A DNA stretch of 64,000 nucleotides, taken from contig QANZ01019865.1 in NCBI GenBank assembly GCA_003254925.1, positions 94,407-158,406 on the forward strand, in the 5' to 3' direction. This document shows, in pieces, positions 21,390 through 33,500 of this stretch (positions are counted from its first letter, which is position 1; each line of letters starts with the position of its first letter). The position numbers and the translations under genes are program-made. Under the pieces are notes generated by a model, which worked only from the letters and a program-made list of their open reading frames with translations, did not search any database and was not told the origin of the DNA. This DNA comes from Chamaecrista fasciculata (lineage: Eukaryota > Streptophyta > Magnoliopsida > Fabales > Fabaceae).

Positions 21390-22875
21390 AAATTTCAAGA
21401 ATCGAATTGGTAGATTACTCAATTATTTGTACATCATAATGTAGACAAATTGAACTTTTGTCTTTTAACATTCAGAATTTTTACTTGTCCATATGGAATT
21501 CTAATTTATAATTGAGAAATATTTATATACGCTTTGAATTAAACCAAATCTTAAATTCAATTTCAAAGTTTTGGTTCCATTCAAATGTCATGCTACGTAC
21601 TAAATAATGAGGCTTTATAATACTGGGCTTAATTATCAATTGCTCTCTGGCTCTCACATGAATGTCAAGTTGTCAACAACATAATGAGTGCATTTGCTTC
21701 ATTTCTTGATCCATTTGCTCNCTTAATTATCAATTGCTCTCTGCCTCTCACATGAATGTCAAGTTGTCAACAACATAATGAGTGCATTTGCTTAATTTCT
21801 TGATCCATTTGCTCCACTTCTCTACTGTTGGATTCACTTTTTTTAATTTCAAAATTTGTACTATGAAATATTTTTTTTTGGTAATGATATGTGTTTTTCC
21901 CGCCTATCCGTGTAACGGTGTAAGCGAAGACTAATCTTATTTGAACCAGAAACGATGGTGTCCTCTCTTCATTCTTCAAAACTTGGGAAGTTGAAATAAT
22001 GGTGGGACCCATATATCAGCTCAACGCGTTTTCCTTCTTTCTTGTTTGACTGCCTGTAATTAAGTACAAAAGGGGCCGTTTTTCTTACATTCTGCCAACC
22101 TCTAATGCCCCGACACGTGTCACGTGAATCCCCCTCAGAAATTTCGTCTCTCATTCCTCTCCTCCATCTTCTCATTTAATTTATGATCTTTTTAGTTTTT
22201 TAGGTTAAAGGTCCATTTTGATCCTAAATGTATGCATTTTGGTTCATTATGTTTTAAAATGTTCAAATTGATTCTAAATGTTAGTAAAATGTTTCATTTT
22301 GGTCCTAAATATTAGTAAAATGTTTCATTTTGGTCATAAATTATTGAATTTTGTCATATTTCTCTCGTCTCTCATTTTTAGTTCAAAGAACTTGTTAAGA
22401 GTAACTCGTAGCTCTAAGTTCGTCACATTTGAATTTGAAATGAGAGAGATATGATCAACTTTGCTTGTTTGACCATGAAACGAGTAGTCTACTTTTAGGA
22501 CTGATTTGACTTAGTTTGCTTACGATCTCAACTGGATAGAGAAAATACTATTTGAGAATAATATATAGCTCTAAACTCATCACGTTTGAACTTGAAACGA
22601 GTCATATTCAATAGTTTGGACCAAAATGAAACATTTTACCAACATTTAGGACCAATTTGAACATTTTAAAACATAATGGACCAAAATAACATTAGGGCAT
22701 ACATTTAGGACCAAAATGAACATTTAACCTTTTTTTATGTTACAAAAAGTTAAGTTAAGGTGAGTTGGCAGTGAGAGTTTATCAAGATCACAACATGTTT
22801 TCAAGTTTTATAAACGTTTATAGAAGTATTTACAGATCGTTTACTAACAAAAAGTCTCACATTGACAATAGAATC
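21390..22875. repeat. Copy B of the local direct duplication
   Basis: The first 331 bases equal 17756-18086. After the N at 21721, the sequence restarts about 90 bases back and continues as a diverged version of copy A up to the N at 22876. It lacks about 150 bp present in copy A near 18220-18370 and has a small extra piece near 22783-22815. Confidence 0.8.
22203..22729. mobile_element. Foldback MITE, TTTTGGTCC family (copy B)
   Basis: Counterpart of 18634-19162, with the same ends (GGTTAAAGGTCCATTTTG, CATTTAACC) and core, differing by scattered substitutions. Confidence 0.7.
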
Positions 22876-22876
22876 N

Positions 22877-22965
22877 CCACAGGGTACCAAAGTGTCAAGT
22901 TTCAAACCACAGGGTACCAAAGTGAAATAGGGTCAAACCACAGGGTACCAAAGTATAATTTACTC
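22877..22965. mobile_element. Right end of a GGTACC-family foldback MITE
   Basis: CCACAGGGTACCAAAGTG repeated three times and ending TAATTTACTC. It begins immediately after the N at 22876 and fits as the missing right end of 19339-19540. Confidence 0.7.
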
Positions 22966-25029
22966 TTTTTATTTTGATATCATATCTTCCTCTCCCACGG
23001 TTACATTACATACACACACTCTCATGAATCTGTGATATTTGAGTCTGTCCTTGTCATCTTCTTTTCCTTTGAAATAGATGATAAAAAATGGTTTCAAAGA
23101 AATAAGTTAGCATGATATATTTACTTTACTTTGAGTGTGTAGTAAATTCTGAACCGTCACTTGCTTCCCTGATATTGTACCGTTTGTTTAGGCAATGTTT
23201 GAAGTTGAACCATTCTCGTCCTTGGTATGTGCACACACACACCCATAAACATGTGGCACATATCATCTTCAACGGTTTCATGTTCAACACCATGTGACTA
23301 TAGACCCCACCACTCAACAACCTTCATGTGCTTCTCACTCTTATCATTTCAATTCCTATAGTATTCTATCATGCTAAATTCATTCAATTCATAAATAATT
23401 TCATATTATTTAAATAAATTTTAAAATTTTATAAATATAATTATTTTTATTAAAAATATTCCTTTATTATAATAAAATATGTAATACCAATATCTTTAAT
23501 TTACAAAGACTTAACTCATAACTCATAATATAAGATCATAAATTTTATTCTCATCGTCCATGAGACCATGACTAATAAAAACTTTATTGATGAGAAATCT
23601 GTAAATATCTCTATAAAGAGTTGTTGAGTCTAAAAACATACTCTAACCTTGATGAATTCTCAAAACTCAACTCATTTAAATTTTTTTCACCAAGAAAATG
23701 TAATATGAGTTAAATTTAAACTAGTTAAAACGAAACCCTAAGTCTTGTCTTTAATATAATATTTCTGAATATATATATATATATAATTATATAAGGAGTG
23801 GATATACTAAAATATGTGAAGTATGAGTAAATGAAAAAAAATTTAATATTTCCTCCGTTTATTTTTTTCTCATATTTTTTTTCTATCATATATATACTTC
23901 AGTCTTCAGTCATACTCATACTGTTCTAATCCATTTCTAATTATATATGCAGTATGGACCATGACTTGCATTGGCTAATAATGGTTCATTTAATTATCCC
24001 ATCCTAGCTAAACCATGCGCTTCATCTAACGTTGTTCAATTATACGTTACTTGCACATGTACACTAGGAAGATATTGAACAAACATTTATGCTTTATGAT
24101 ATCCGAAAAAACAACAAAAGAAGAAAGAAAGAAATCAAAGTGTGAAGATCGAGTAAATAGATATACGTGGATAAATGGTGAGACACACGCAAGAGTATGA
24201 CTGAGTAAAAGGGGAATCAAAATTCAAAATGAATGACCTATATTAGTAGTACGTACAATAACAATAGTAGGTGGTGGAAATTATTATTTGTATGGAATTT
24301 GGGTCGCAAGTTACTGTATAGCTACCTTAAAAGCAAGCAAAGGAAACAAGGGTGGAGTAGTGGAGGAGATGCATTCACAAAATCAACAATGGAGGCAAGT
24401 GGTTAGAGAGAGAAAGAAGAGAGAGAGAGAGAGAGTTTAATTAGGAGTTGGTGAAAGTGTGAAAAGGATGAAAATAGCTAGCTATATGATACGTTTGCGA
24501 TTGAGAATGAATTGAATGGAATTGATGTTGTTTTGTCATGTAATAGGCTAAAATTTCAACACTTTGAGGTGGAAAGGTAAGAGCACAGTGAAATAGTTGT
24601 GAAATTGAATTGAATGCTTGCGTTGTTTACAAGTGTGGCCATTTATTTCTTTTGGACACTTCCTCAAATGGCATTGTACGTCATTTTCATCATGCCTCCA
24701 TCACCCAAAAGAAAAAAAGATATTGCTTCTGCCTTCCATAATTAATTCCTCAATATTTCACTTTTTCACGCCACCCACCACATGCTTCCCGCTTAATCAT
24801 ACCTTCCCATGATGTTAATCAGGGATTATGAAAGTGTTTATATTTAATGACCATTTTAAATTTTTATTACCAAGATTTGAGTTTGAACTTAGATTTAATC
24901 CAATTATAATGATATAAATATATTTTGTTATAAACATACAATGTGCACATAATATGTAAAAATAGACATGAACATGATGCAAGACATAACATAGACTCAA
25001 GATACATTGACACGTCTTTTATAAAAATA
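22966..25029. other. Intergenic, AT-rich
   Basis: No gene supported. At 23480-23690 a stretch with TAACTCATAACTCATAA, ACTTTATTGATGAGAAATCT and ACTCAACTCA looks like a decayed copy of the SINE at 55799. A (GA)n tract lies at 24410-24436 and a (TA)n tract near 23770. Confidence 0.4.
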
Positions 25030-25472
25030 GACAGAAGTGCACTTTTGGTTTCATAACTTCTGTTAAGGTCTCAATTTGGTCTCATAACTTTTTTTTTTGG
25101 CATTTTTAGTCCTATATTTTTTACTCAAGTTGTAGATTTGGTCCCGTGTTGCACTTTTGGTCCCATATCTTTGAGTCATGTTATAGAATTGGTTTTGTAT
25201 TTTTTAGTCAGGTTACAGAATTAGTCTCATATCTTTGGATCTAGTGCAAAATTGGTCTCATATCTTTGGATCAAGTGGGACTAGTGGTGAAACTTTTTGC
25301 AAAAATATGAGACCAATTATACAACCTGACCAATAGATATGAGACCAAAAGTGATACGGGATCAAATTTGCAACTTTTTGCAAAGATATGGGACCAAAAT
25401 GGCAACAAAAAAAGTTATAGGACCAAATTGAGACTTTAGCAAAAGTTATAGAACCAAAAGTACACTTTAACC
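25030..25472. mobile_element. Foldback MITE, TTTGGTCTC family
   Basis: The left end (GACAGAAGTGCACTTTTGG) and right end (reverse complement GGTTAAAGTGTACTTTTGG) are imperfect inverted repeats. The flanks ATAAAAATA and TTAAAAATA match at 8 of 9 positions. The arms consist of CAATTTGGTCTCATA and AGAATTGGTTTTGTA units and their complements. Confidence 0.75.
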
Positions 25473-27551
25473 TTAAAAATATATGACATGACACAATATA
25501 TTTATATATATATATAAATAATTAAAGATTCATTAATATTAATGAAAACTTTAAAATTTATAATATTTATTTATAACATATATTATATCATGTGTCATTT
25601 TTTTTTTATTATTTATCATATTAAAGTTATAAAAAAATTTATATTCTGAAACTCATTAATATGTTACATAAATGTTGTACTATTTTTATATAGTGTTATA
25701 CTCTCTTAAAATAAAGTGCATATCCTCCATAACTTATATCAAAATCTAGAGACAAGAATTATCTCACTCATAATCATCCCTAATCCTAATCCTAATCCTT
25801 TCATTTCCTTCCTCCTTTTTCTTTCTTTTCCTTTTTAACAAACTTAAAAAGCCAGAAGAATGGGCTTTTGTAATTGGCTGATTCTGGATGTGATTCTAAA
25901 TGGAGGAATTAATGGGACATGTATGAAGATCGAAGTTGCTAGAATTTGCTTTCATATGCTTGTAAGAAAAGCAAGCCCTATTTGGTACAATATAATTTAC
26001 AAACTCCATTTGGAAATTAAATTAAAGTGTGATTGGATCATATAAATACATGCATAGTAAGGAAAGGTCAGGCTCAAGCTTAAGGCTATCAGGCTTTGGA
26101 ATGTTTCTCAATAAACAGCACATATATATTGCATTCGCATGCGCCTAAAGTGTCCTTTCACCACTTTTTATTTATTTATTTATTTCTTTATTTTAACTGT
26201 TCCCTTTAATTATCTTTTCTCTGTTTAATTAACTAATAGAGCCAAGGCCTTTCAATATAATTTTCGCTTTAACCTTTATGTCAAACTATATATCACTTCT
26301 CCTACCTAAGTCACGACTCTTCACATTTTCTTTCCCAACTTTCTAACTAAACATTAGCTTCATTACTCAAGGAATACCAAAGTTCAAAATAATTAAGTAA
26401 ATAATTTAAAGTTAAAGAACCAAAAGGATAAAATACTAAAATTTAAAGTTCAAAAGAAAAAATGTAATGAAATCACAATTCAAGGAGATAAAAGTGTCCT
26501 TTTCCTTTTTTTTTTATTATTTATACATCACAAGATCTTACAACGATTTACTTCTCCTTTCATATGTGTCTTTAAGTCTTTGGAATCCATATCCTTAAAA
26601 TCTTGAATGCACTTTCATTCTTTGTATATTAACTCTCCTAGAATCTCTATTCAAATATACCTTTCAACAAAACCCGAAAAAAGTTAACAATTATTTTCGC
26701 CATTAACTTTTCACTCTAAATTTTCAAATTCCTTTTAATTTGAGCGTTGAAATTTCATTACAGGATCCTCTTGTGAATTTACTATAATTCTTTCAACAAA
26801 GGATAATTCTATAGTGAGGTGGATGGGATAGTTAAGCTATCCAATTCTCAATTGTTGGATTTAATTTTTTTAATTTTGAAATTTGTCTATTTTTTTAAAA
26901 TTTATAAAATACAGATCTTGAGACTGAAAAAGTTAAATCTAACGGTTGAAAGATAGATAACTTAAACTATCTAATTTTTCAAAGTGTCACCCATGAGTAA
27001 AAAGAATACTGTTTCTCCATAAATTAATATTTATTTCAAGTATGTTATTCATAAAAATATTTTCCATTATGCATATTGTTAAATATAAATTGAAGAGTCT
27101 GCCTCTTTAGGTATAAGTAATTATCTATAGGCCTACACCAAAAAGTCTTGTGAGAAAGAGAACGACGTGGATGAAGGCGAAAGAGTTACTTGATCAAACC
27201 ATTTACTCAAAAGATTTGATGATAGTTTTGCGATATATTATATTGTGCATCCGAGAGAGAGTGTGCGTGTGTGTTGTGAAATATTACATTGTGTGGTTGA
27301 TTTCAACGTCACTCTATCACATAAATGAAACTATATATGAACTAAAAGTCTAAAACCATGCATCTTGTTTACCAGTGGAGGAAAATAAAGAATATATAAC
27401 TCGATGAATAATGCACTCAAATAGTAAGAATTTATTTATTATCAATCAAATATCAGGAATTTGATTAGTGATTTTTGAATATAGAATATTCCTGAATTTT
27501 CAAACTAATTATTTTACTCATGGAGTTGTCTATAAGTCAATAAAAAATTAA
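25473..27551. other. Intergenic, nothing recognised
   Basis: AT-rich. Short open frames (for example 25860-26045) show no protein-family signature. A GAGAGAGAGTGTGCGTGTGT tract lies near 27252. Confidence 0.4.
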
Positions 27552-27943
27552 GGGTAAATTCCACTTTGGTACCCTGTTTTATAGACCAATTCCACTTTGG
27601 TACCCTGTTCTTTCAAAAGTGACACTTTGGTACCCTGTTCTTTCAAAAATGTCATTTTGGTACCCTGTTCTTTCAGAAGTGGCATTTTGGTACTCTGTTC
27701 TTTAGACCAAGTGACACTTTGGTACCCTAAAAAAGATAGAATAGGGTAACAAATAGTGAAAGAACAGGGTACCAAAGTGTCACTTGGTCCAAAGAACAGG
27801 GTATCAAAATGTCACTTTTAAAAGAACAGGGTACCAAAATGATATTTTTGAAAAAAATAGGGTACCAAAGTGTCACTTTTGAAAGAACAGGGTACCAAAG
27901 TGGAATTGGTCCATAGAACAGGGTACTAAAGTGGAATTTACCC
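27552..27943. mobile_element. Foldback MITE, GGTACC family, 9-bp TSD
   Basis: The ends GGGTAAATTCCACTTTGG and (right) GGAATTTACCC are inverted and flanked by identical AAAAATTAA (27543-27551 and 27944-27952). Each arm is a tandem array of about 32-bp units, roughly TTTGGTACCCTGTTCTTTC plus a variable AAAAGTGACAC, inverted between arms. It is the best preserved copy of the family. It has no coding capacity. Confidence 0.9.
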
Positions 27944-27952
27944 AAAAATTAA

Positions 27953-30581
27953 TCATTATTTATGAAAGTTATTAAAAAAAAAAACAAGGAAAAGTTGTCA
28001 CGGGTCAATCATTTTTGGATGGCCCAATATGACTTGGACTTTTGCATTTTAATTTACCTTCCCTTGTCTATTTTCAAGTTTCAAATTTCAACCTGCCGAC
28101 ACAATTTTTTTTATCTTTTACACCCCTCGCCGTTTTCTTAGGAGTTAGGATTCTCAGATAATTTGATGTCATTGCATTATTATTTATTCATTTTTCACGT
28201 GGTCAAAGTGGGCCCATTGCCATGGCCCACTATTCTTCAAAACCGTCATATCAAAACTAATAGGCTTGAAATGGGCCGGGCCCAATGTACTCATACAGTT
28301 CTGCTCATGAATTTCTTACCATATGCATGATAATTGCAGAGAAAAAAAAAAAACAAAAACGATTATCTTGTGGATGCCAACCTTGATAGTTAGAGGTGTT
28401 CAATGAGTTGTGTTTAGGGTTTAGGGTTCAGCATGCCAATCCACCCAAATCAACCCAGTGATTTGGGTTAGGTTGCATGTTTTAAATTTTTGAGCTTGCT
28501 CAATTCAACCCAACAGTCAACTCGCTCAATATGTTTTTTTTTTATTTTTTTATTTTAATAAACAGCTACCATTTCCTTTTTATCTCTTCAGTCTTCTTTT
28601 TTTTTCTTTGGTAAATCCATTTTTCGATCTTCACTTTAAGTTTTCAAGTTTCAATTGTGTGTGTGCGCCTCTCTGCTCTTTCATACTCACTCATTCTCAA
28701 GTCTCAAGTGTTATGTAAATAGTTATATTTTGAGCGATGATTTTTTTAGACTATTTTTTAATTGTAAGAATTATGACATTATGTTTTGAAATAATATTTT
28801 CTTGATAAATCATCAATGACGTAAAAACAAAGAATATTTTTTCAAAGTATTCTTATGAATTGTTTTGGAGAATTTTTGCATTTGATAAGTTATTATTTGA
28901 GAATAAAAAGTCAAGGGCATATTTAAAAAAATATCAAATATTTCCAAGATTATCAAAGTTGAACCAAATACAAAATTGTAATATTCATAGAAATATTTCA
29001 AAATAATCTCATAACTGTTTTAACTCGTTCAAACAGATATTTTTATATTCATGATAATCACATTCTCAGGAATATAATTTTCGATAATAAAAAAATAATC
29101 CGTGTACTAATTATTAGCATGCCAAATTCTAAGTCAAGATTTTATTTTTGTTTTTCGAATGGGACAGAAGTAGGACTTCCTCACCCTTACGAAATACAAG
29201 AATATCCCCTATTTTTTATTCCTGAGAATGATCTCAGATCAAATTGTCAACGAAGCAAAAGCATGGGTGAGTACAAAAATGACATTTATTTTATTTTATT
29301 TTCTTATTTGTATAGGCTAGAGTTCTCTCAATGCCTTTCTAGGCCTTTCTTATTTAAAAGTTATTGATTATAGTTAACCTGACCACCAAGCTTATAATTT
29401 TTTTTTTTTTTATGGAAAGCGTATAAGTTAATTGATTGGGAGTTAATTTAACTTAATTAAAAGTTTCAAGTTTGAGATTTTAGAACCTATTCATGTTAAA
29501 AACTTAATTATTTCTTTTTTATGATCCTTCCGAACTTAAGAAAATATTAAATGATAATGATAATAAATATTTTATACATGTTGAAGTACTCTAATAATGC
29601 ATTTCTACTTATGATTTATTTTTTCTTATTTTTAGTAATTATAGATAAAAGAAATTGATAAAAATGGTTTTTTATACATGAATAACATTTTATTTTAAAT
29701 TTTTTTTTGGGTCTGTGTCAAAATATGAGAATAGGATTATTTGGCATGTTTGAGAATGGGAAATAATTTTAGTACTCCTAAATGTCTGAATCCAAATTCA
29801 GAAATCATAATATCATACTCATACCTTATTAAGGGTTTAGTTGTACTATTAATTTGATTTCAATATCATTGTGAAATCCAAATTTAGGAGTACTATTTCA
29901 ATCAAATTAATATCATTCTGAATTTGATTTTACGACAATTTTCACTTCTATTTCAATCAAATTAATTTTTTTTGAACTCTTTGAAAGAAATTAATACAAG
30001 TTAAATTCTTTGTGCCACCGATCATAGTACAACTAAACATCACATAACACATGCTGCAACATAATCAACTCTTAAGCACAAGGTTACCATTTTCATTATA
30101 ATCTCCCACAACTATTTTGATCTCCTTCCATTCAACCTTCTTGAAGTTCATAAATAACATGATAGTGTCTGTGAAAAGATAGACACATCATCTAAAAATT
30201 TTATATGGATCATCATTCAAATAGAGACCATTAAAGTGTTTTTCTTTTTGTGCGTTTCTCTTCACATAACACTCATGTTGTCCATTACAGGAGGATATAA
30301 ACCTGCCTTCCATCCAGGAGATGCAATATTCACGTCATTAGATTTAGAAGGATATAAAATATGTTAAAAAAGGAATTTGCTGCACATATCTGATCTAGAA
30401 TTTGAAACTTCATTGACATCATATCTAATGGCAAAATCCTTTTGTCGAAATTGAAAGAACTCGGGCAAACCAAAAGATTCATTCAATAGTTGATCTTCTA
30501 GCAAATTGATTTTCTCCAGAAAGCCTTTGGCTGGAAATTAACCACATAAGGGACGTCTTGCTCTTATAGATCAATATATTA
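27953..30581. other. Intergenic, downstream of ERGIC3-like gene
   Basis: No gene supported. 28385-28520 has hAT-like remnants (GAGGTGTTCAATGAG, GGGTTTAGGGTTTAGGG). The ORF at 29119-29367 has no recognisable family. Bases just below 30582 should include the 3'UTR of the minus-strand gene. Confidence 0.4.
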
Positions 30582-33500
30582 TCAGTTAAATTTGCCAATT
30601 TCCATCTTCTTCTTGATTGCCTTTTGACTATGGTAGACAAATGAATCTAGTATCCCAGAAACGGTGAAAACACCTGTATGCATAGACAGGACACAATTTT
30701 ATTTTTATTTTTTTAAAATTGATAGGAAAATTGTATCATAAATTGATTTAAGCAAGTGGTGTGAATATCTACCTCCAACTATGGCACACACGTTAGTAAG
30801 GAAGTGTAAGAATGAGATATGCTCTTCGGTAAAAGTAACCTGAAATATAAAACTCGAACATAATGAGAACATGAAGAAAAAAAAAACTAAAGCAAATGAA
30901 AATCCTGAATGCGTATATATTCTATGAAATAAGCATAACTTGGAACATTCACAGCAAGAGTATCACCTTAATTGGGGAAAGGTCATAAAAGAAGAAAACT
31001 CCAGGCAGGGACTGCAAGCGACCCACGTCTGCAGTCCTCAAGTGTTCAGTCACAGAGAACTGCAAAACCATTTCTAGTTGTGATATGCTATGCTAATTAG
31101 AATTTAAAATAAACGTCATAAAATGGCATCCATGAGTTTACTGAACCTGGTTTGACAGGATTTTGTGCCCATTGATGTCAGTGAATTCAGTAGGCACAAC
31201 CTAAAAGAATGTGAAACAAACAGTAAACTTTAGTAACAAGTCTTGAAACATGGCAATTTTGCAGGTCCGCTAATTTTCTACTCCTGCTCAGTAAAGAAAT
31301 ACCAATTCAAATAGCTCTCAATATGCAAACCTAAAGATAACAAGAAACAAGGAAAAGCTTTCCACTGACGGAAAAAGAATGTAGCATAGATATGGCCCCA
31401 AAGGCTGGAAACTTGGGGGTATTCATATATAATAGAGTATCTCTAAATCATTCTCCATGAAGAGATAGTAGATAGTACACTTGAGTAAAAACATCAAACT
31501 GATCTTACAAATGCCAACTCATATCTCACACATGCTTAATTCTTTCATAAAGTAGAATATAATATATCTGAATATCAGGAGATAATGAGACATCAGCAAC
31601 ATTCAAGCAAGTGGACACACTCTTTTGCTAGGAAGCATGGACACTTCATTTTGAGGGCGTGTCGCCGTGTCAGACACGTGTCAGTGTCCGACACCCGTAC
31701 GACACCGACACGACACATATTCACAAATTTTAGAATATAAATCAAATTTTTATAACTTTAACATGACAGAAAAAATAAAATAATAGTAGATATGACATAT
31801 ATTATGAATAAAAATTTAATTTTAAATTTTTCATTAAAAATTATGAATATTTAATTATTTTTATATATAAATATATGCCGTGTCGTGTCATGTAATTTTG
31901 AAAGTTTGGCGTGTCGCTGTGTCCGTGTCCGTGTCAGTGTCCATGCTTCATAGCTCTTTTGCAATAATAAGCCAGGAATATGAAGTATATAATGCATATT
32001 GAACAAAAAGAATCATAAATATATAAACCAAATTAAATGAAGATAAGATTTCAATTAGTGTCATCATCAGCATCAAGCCAGCAAAGGGAGAAATATATGC
32101 AATCATAAATAACAAGATCAAAATCAATATGCAAAACTATAGTTTTGATCAAGCGACTTTATATCTAATGAATTGAGATCAGAATAACTCGCCAACAGTA
32201 ACAGAAGCAGAAACTATTTGCACCAACATTTCCTTTTAAAATTTATAGTAAATACAGAGGCAGATAATTTTAGTCAGATAAATTGAAGAGTAAACTAACC
32301 AAAAGATATTGCAATTTGCAGCTCATTCAATACATCATAGTTCCAATACTCTTTTCAATAGATACTTGATTTTAGTAAGATGTAGACTGTAGAGAATCTA
32401 GATTGCTAACCTTTATGAAGTATTGATACATCCCACTTGGTGTTTCCTGTGTCCAATGCGCACTGATAATTGATAAAAGATCAGATTGTAATCTGAATGA
32501 AAAATTAAACTATTAAAGTCTAACAAATAGAGTGGATTTGGGAGTAAAGGAACCCACCCATCAAGAGGATTCACAACGCCAGGGAAATACTCTCCAAAAG
32601 TTAATCTGTTAATCTGGTGACTAATCTGCATCACATTTCATAAACAAATAAGCTGCCTTGTAACATAAAGCAAGCCAAGAAGATTTCCAGGAAAGTATAT
32701 ATATATATATATATATTTCCGGTTAAACTATGGGTTTTCCCCGCCTATCCGTGTAACGGTTTAGGCGAAGACTAATCCCATTCGGGCCTCAGAGACGATA
32801 CGGTCAGAGCCCTCCCAACAATGTTGACTCTAGGGATCGAACCTAAGTCCTCTCCCTAGGGTGTAGCTCGTCAAACCACTACACCAAACACATGTTGGTC
32901 AGGAAAATTATATGGGGTACGGAAAAATATATTTATAAACAACAAAAACAACAATCAAAGCCTTCTCTATTTCCCCTTTATTTTGTATTATCGTTCCCAA
33001 ATACTTAAAACTTGTGACTTTCTGTGTTGGATGATCTCCAAATTTCACCACATCCCTAGGATCAAATTATATCTAATATATAATGTTTACTATTATTATA
33101 CAGAAATAAATATACCTAATATAATGTTTACTGTTATTAGAAGAATATTTATTTCATAATCAATAAACAATAGCTATAGTAACTTATATTAACAAATATT
33201 CTTACATTATAAGTGTCCTTTTGAAAAGTAAAGTAATAAATAATGTACTGTCTTACAAATATTCTACAAGTTCAACAAAAGAATTAAAAGTAATGAATAA
33301 TGTCTTACATTATAAGTGTCCTTTTGAAAAGCCTGCAAATCATGCACATGGACACCAGACTGCTGAAAGCTCTTCCCTGGTGCAAAATGGAAATTCCCAG
33401 CCACTTTATTTACTTCCAAGAATCCATAGACATTACATCCCTCTCCTTCTTCATCCTTGATCCTTTGTAAGAATCCTTCTCTTTTGCACTACACACCGGA

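Noticed and set aside
27552-27943. CRISPR-like regularly spaced repeat array
   Set aside because: Units are adjacent and inverted between the two halves, in a plant genome, with transposon ends and a 9-bp duplication.
29119-29367. 82-codon plus-strand ORF
   Set aside because: No recognisable motif, no splice context and AT-rich codon use; likely chance.
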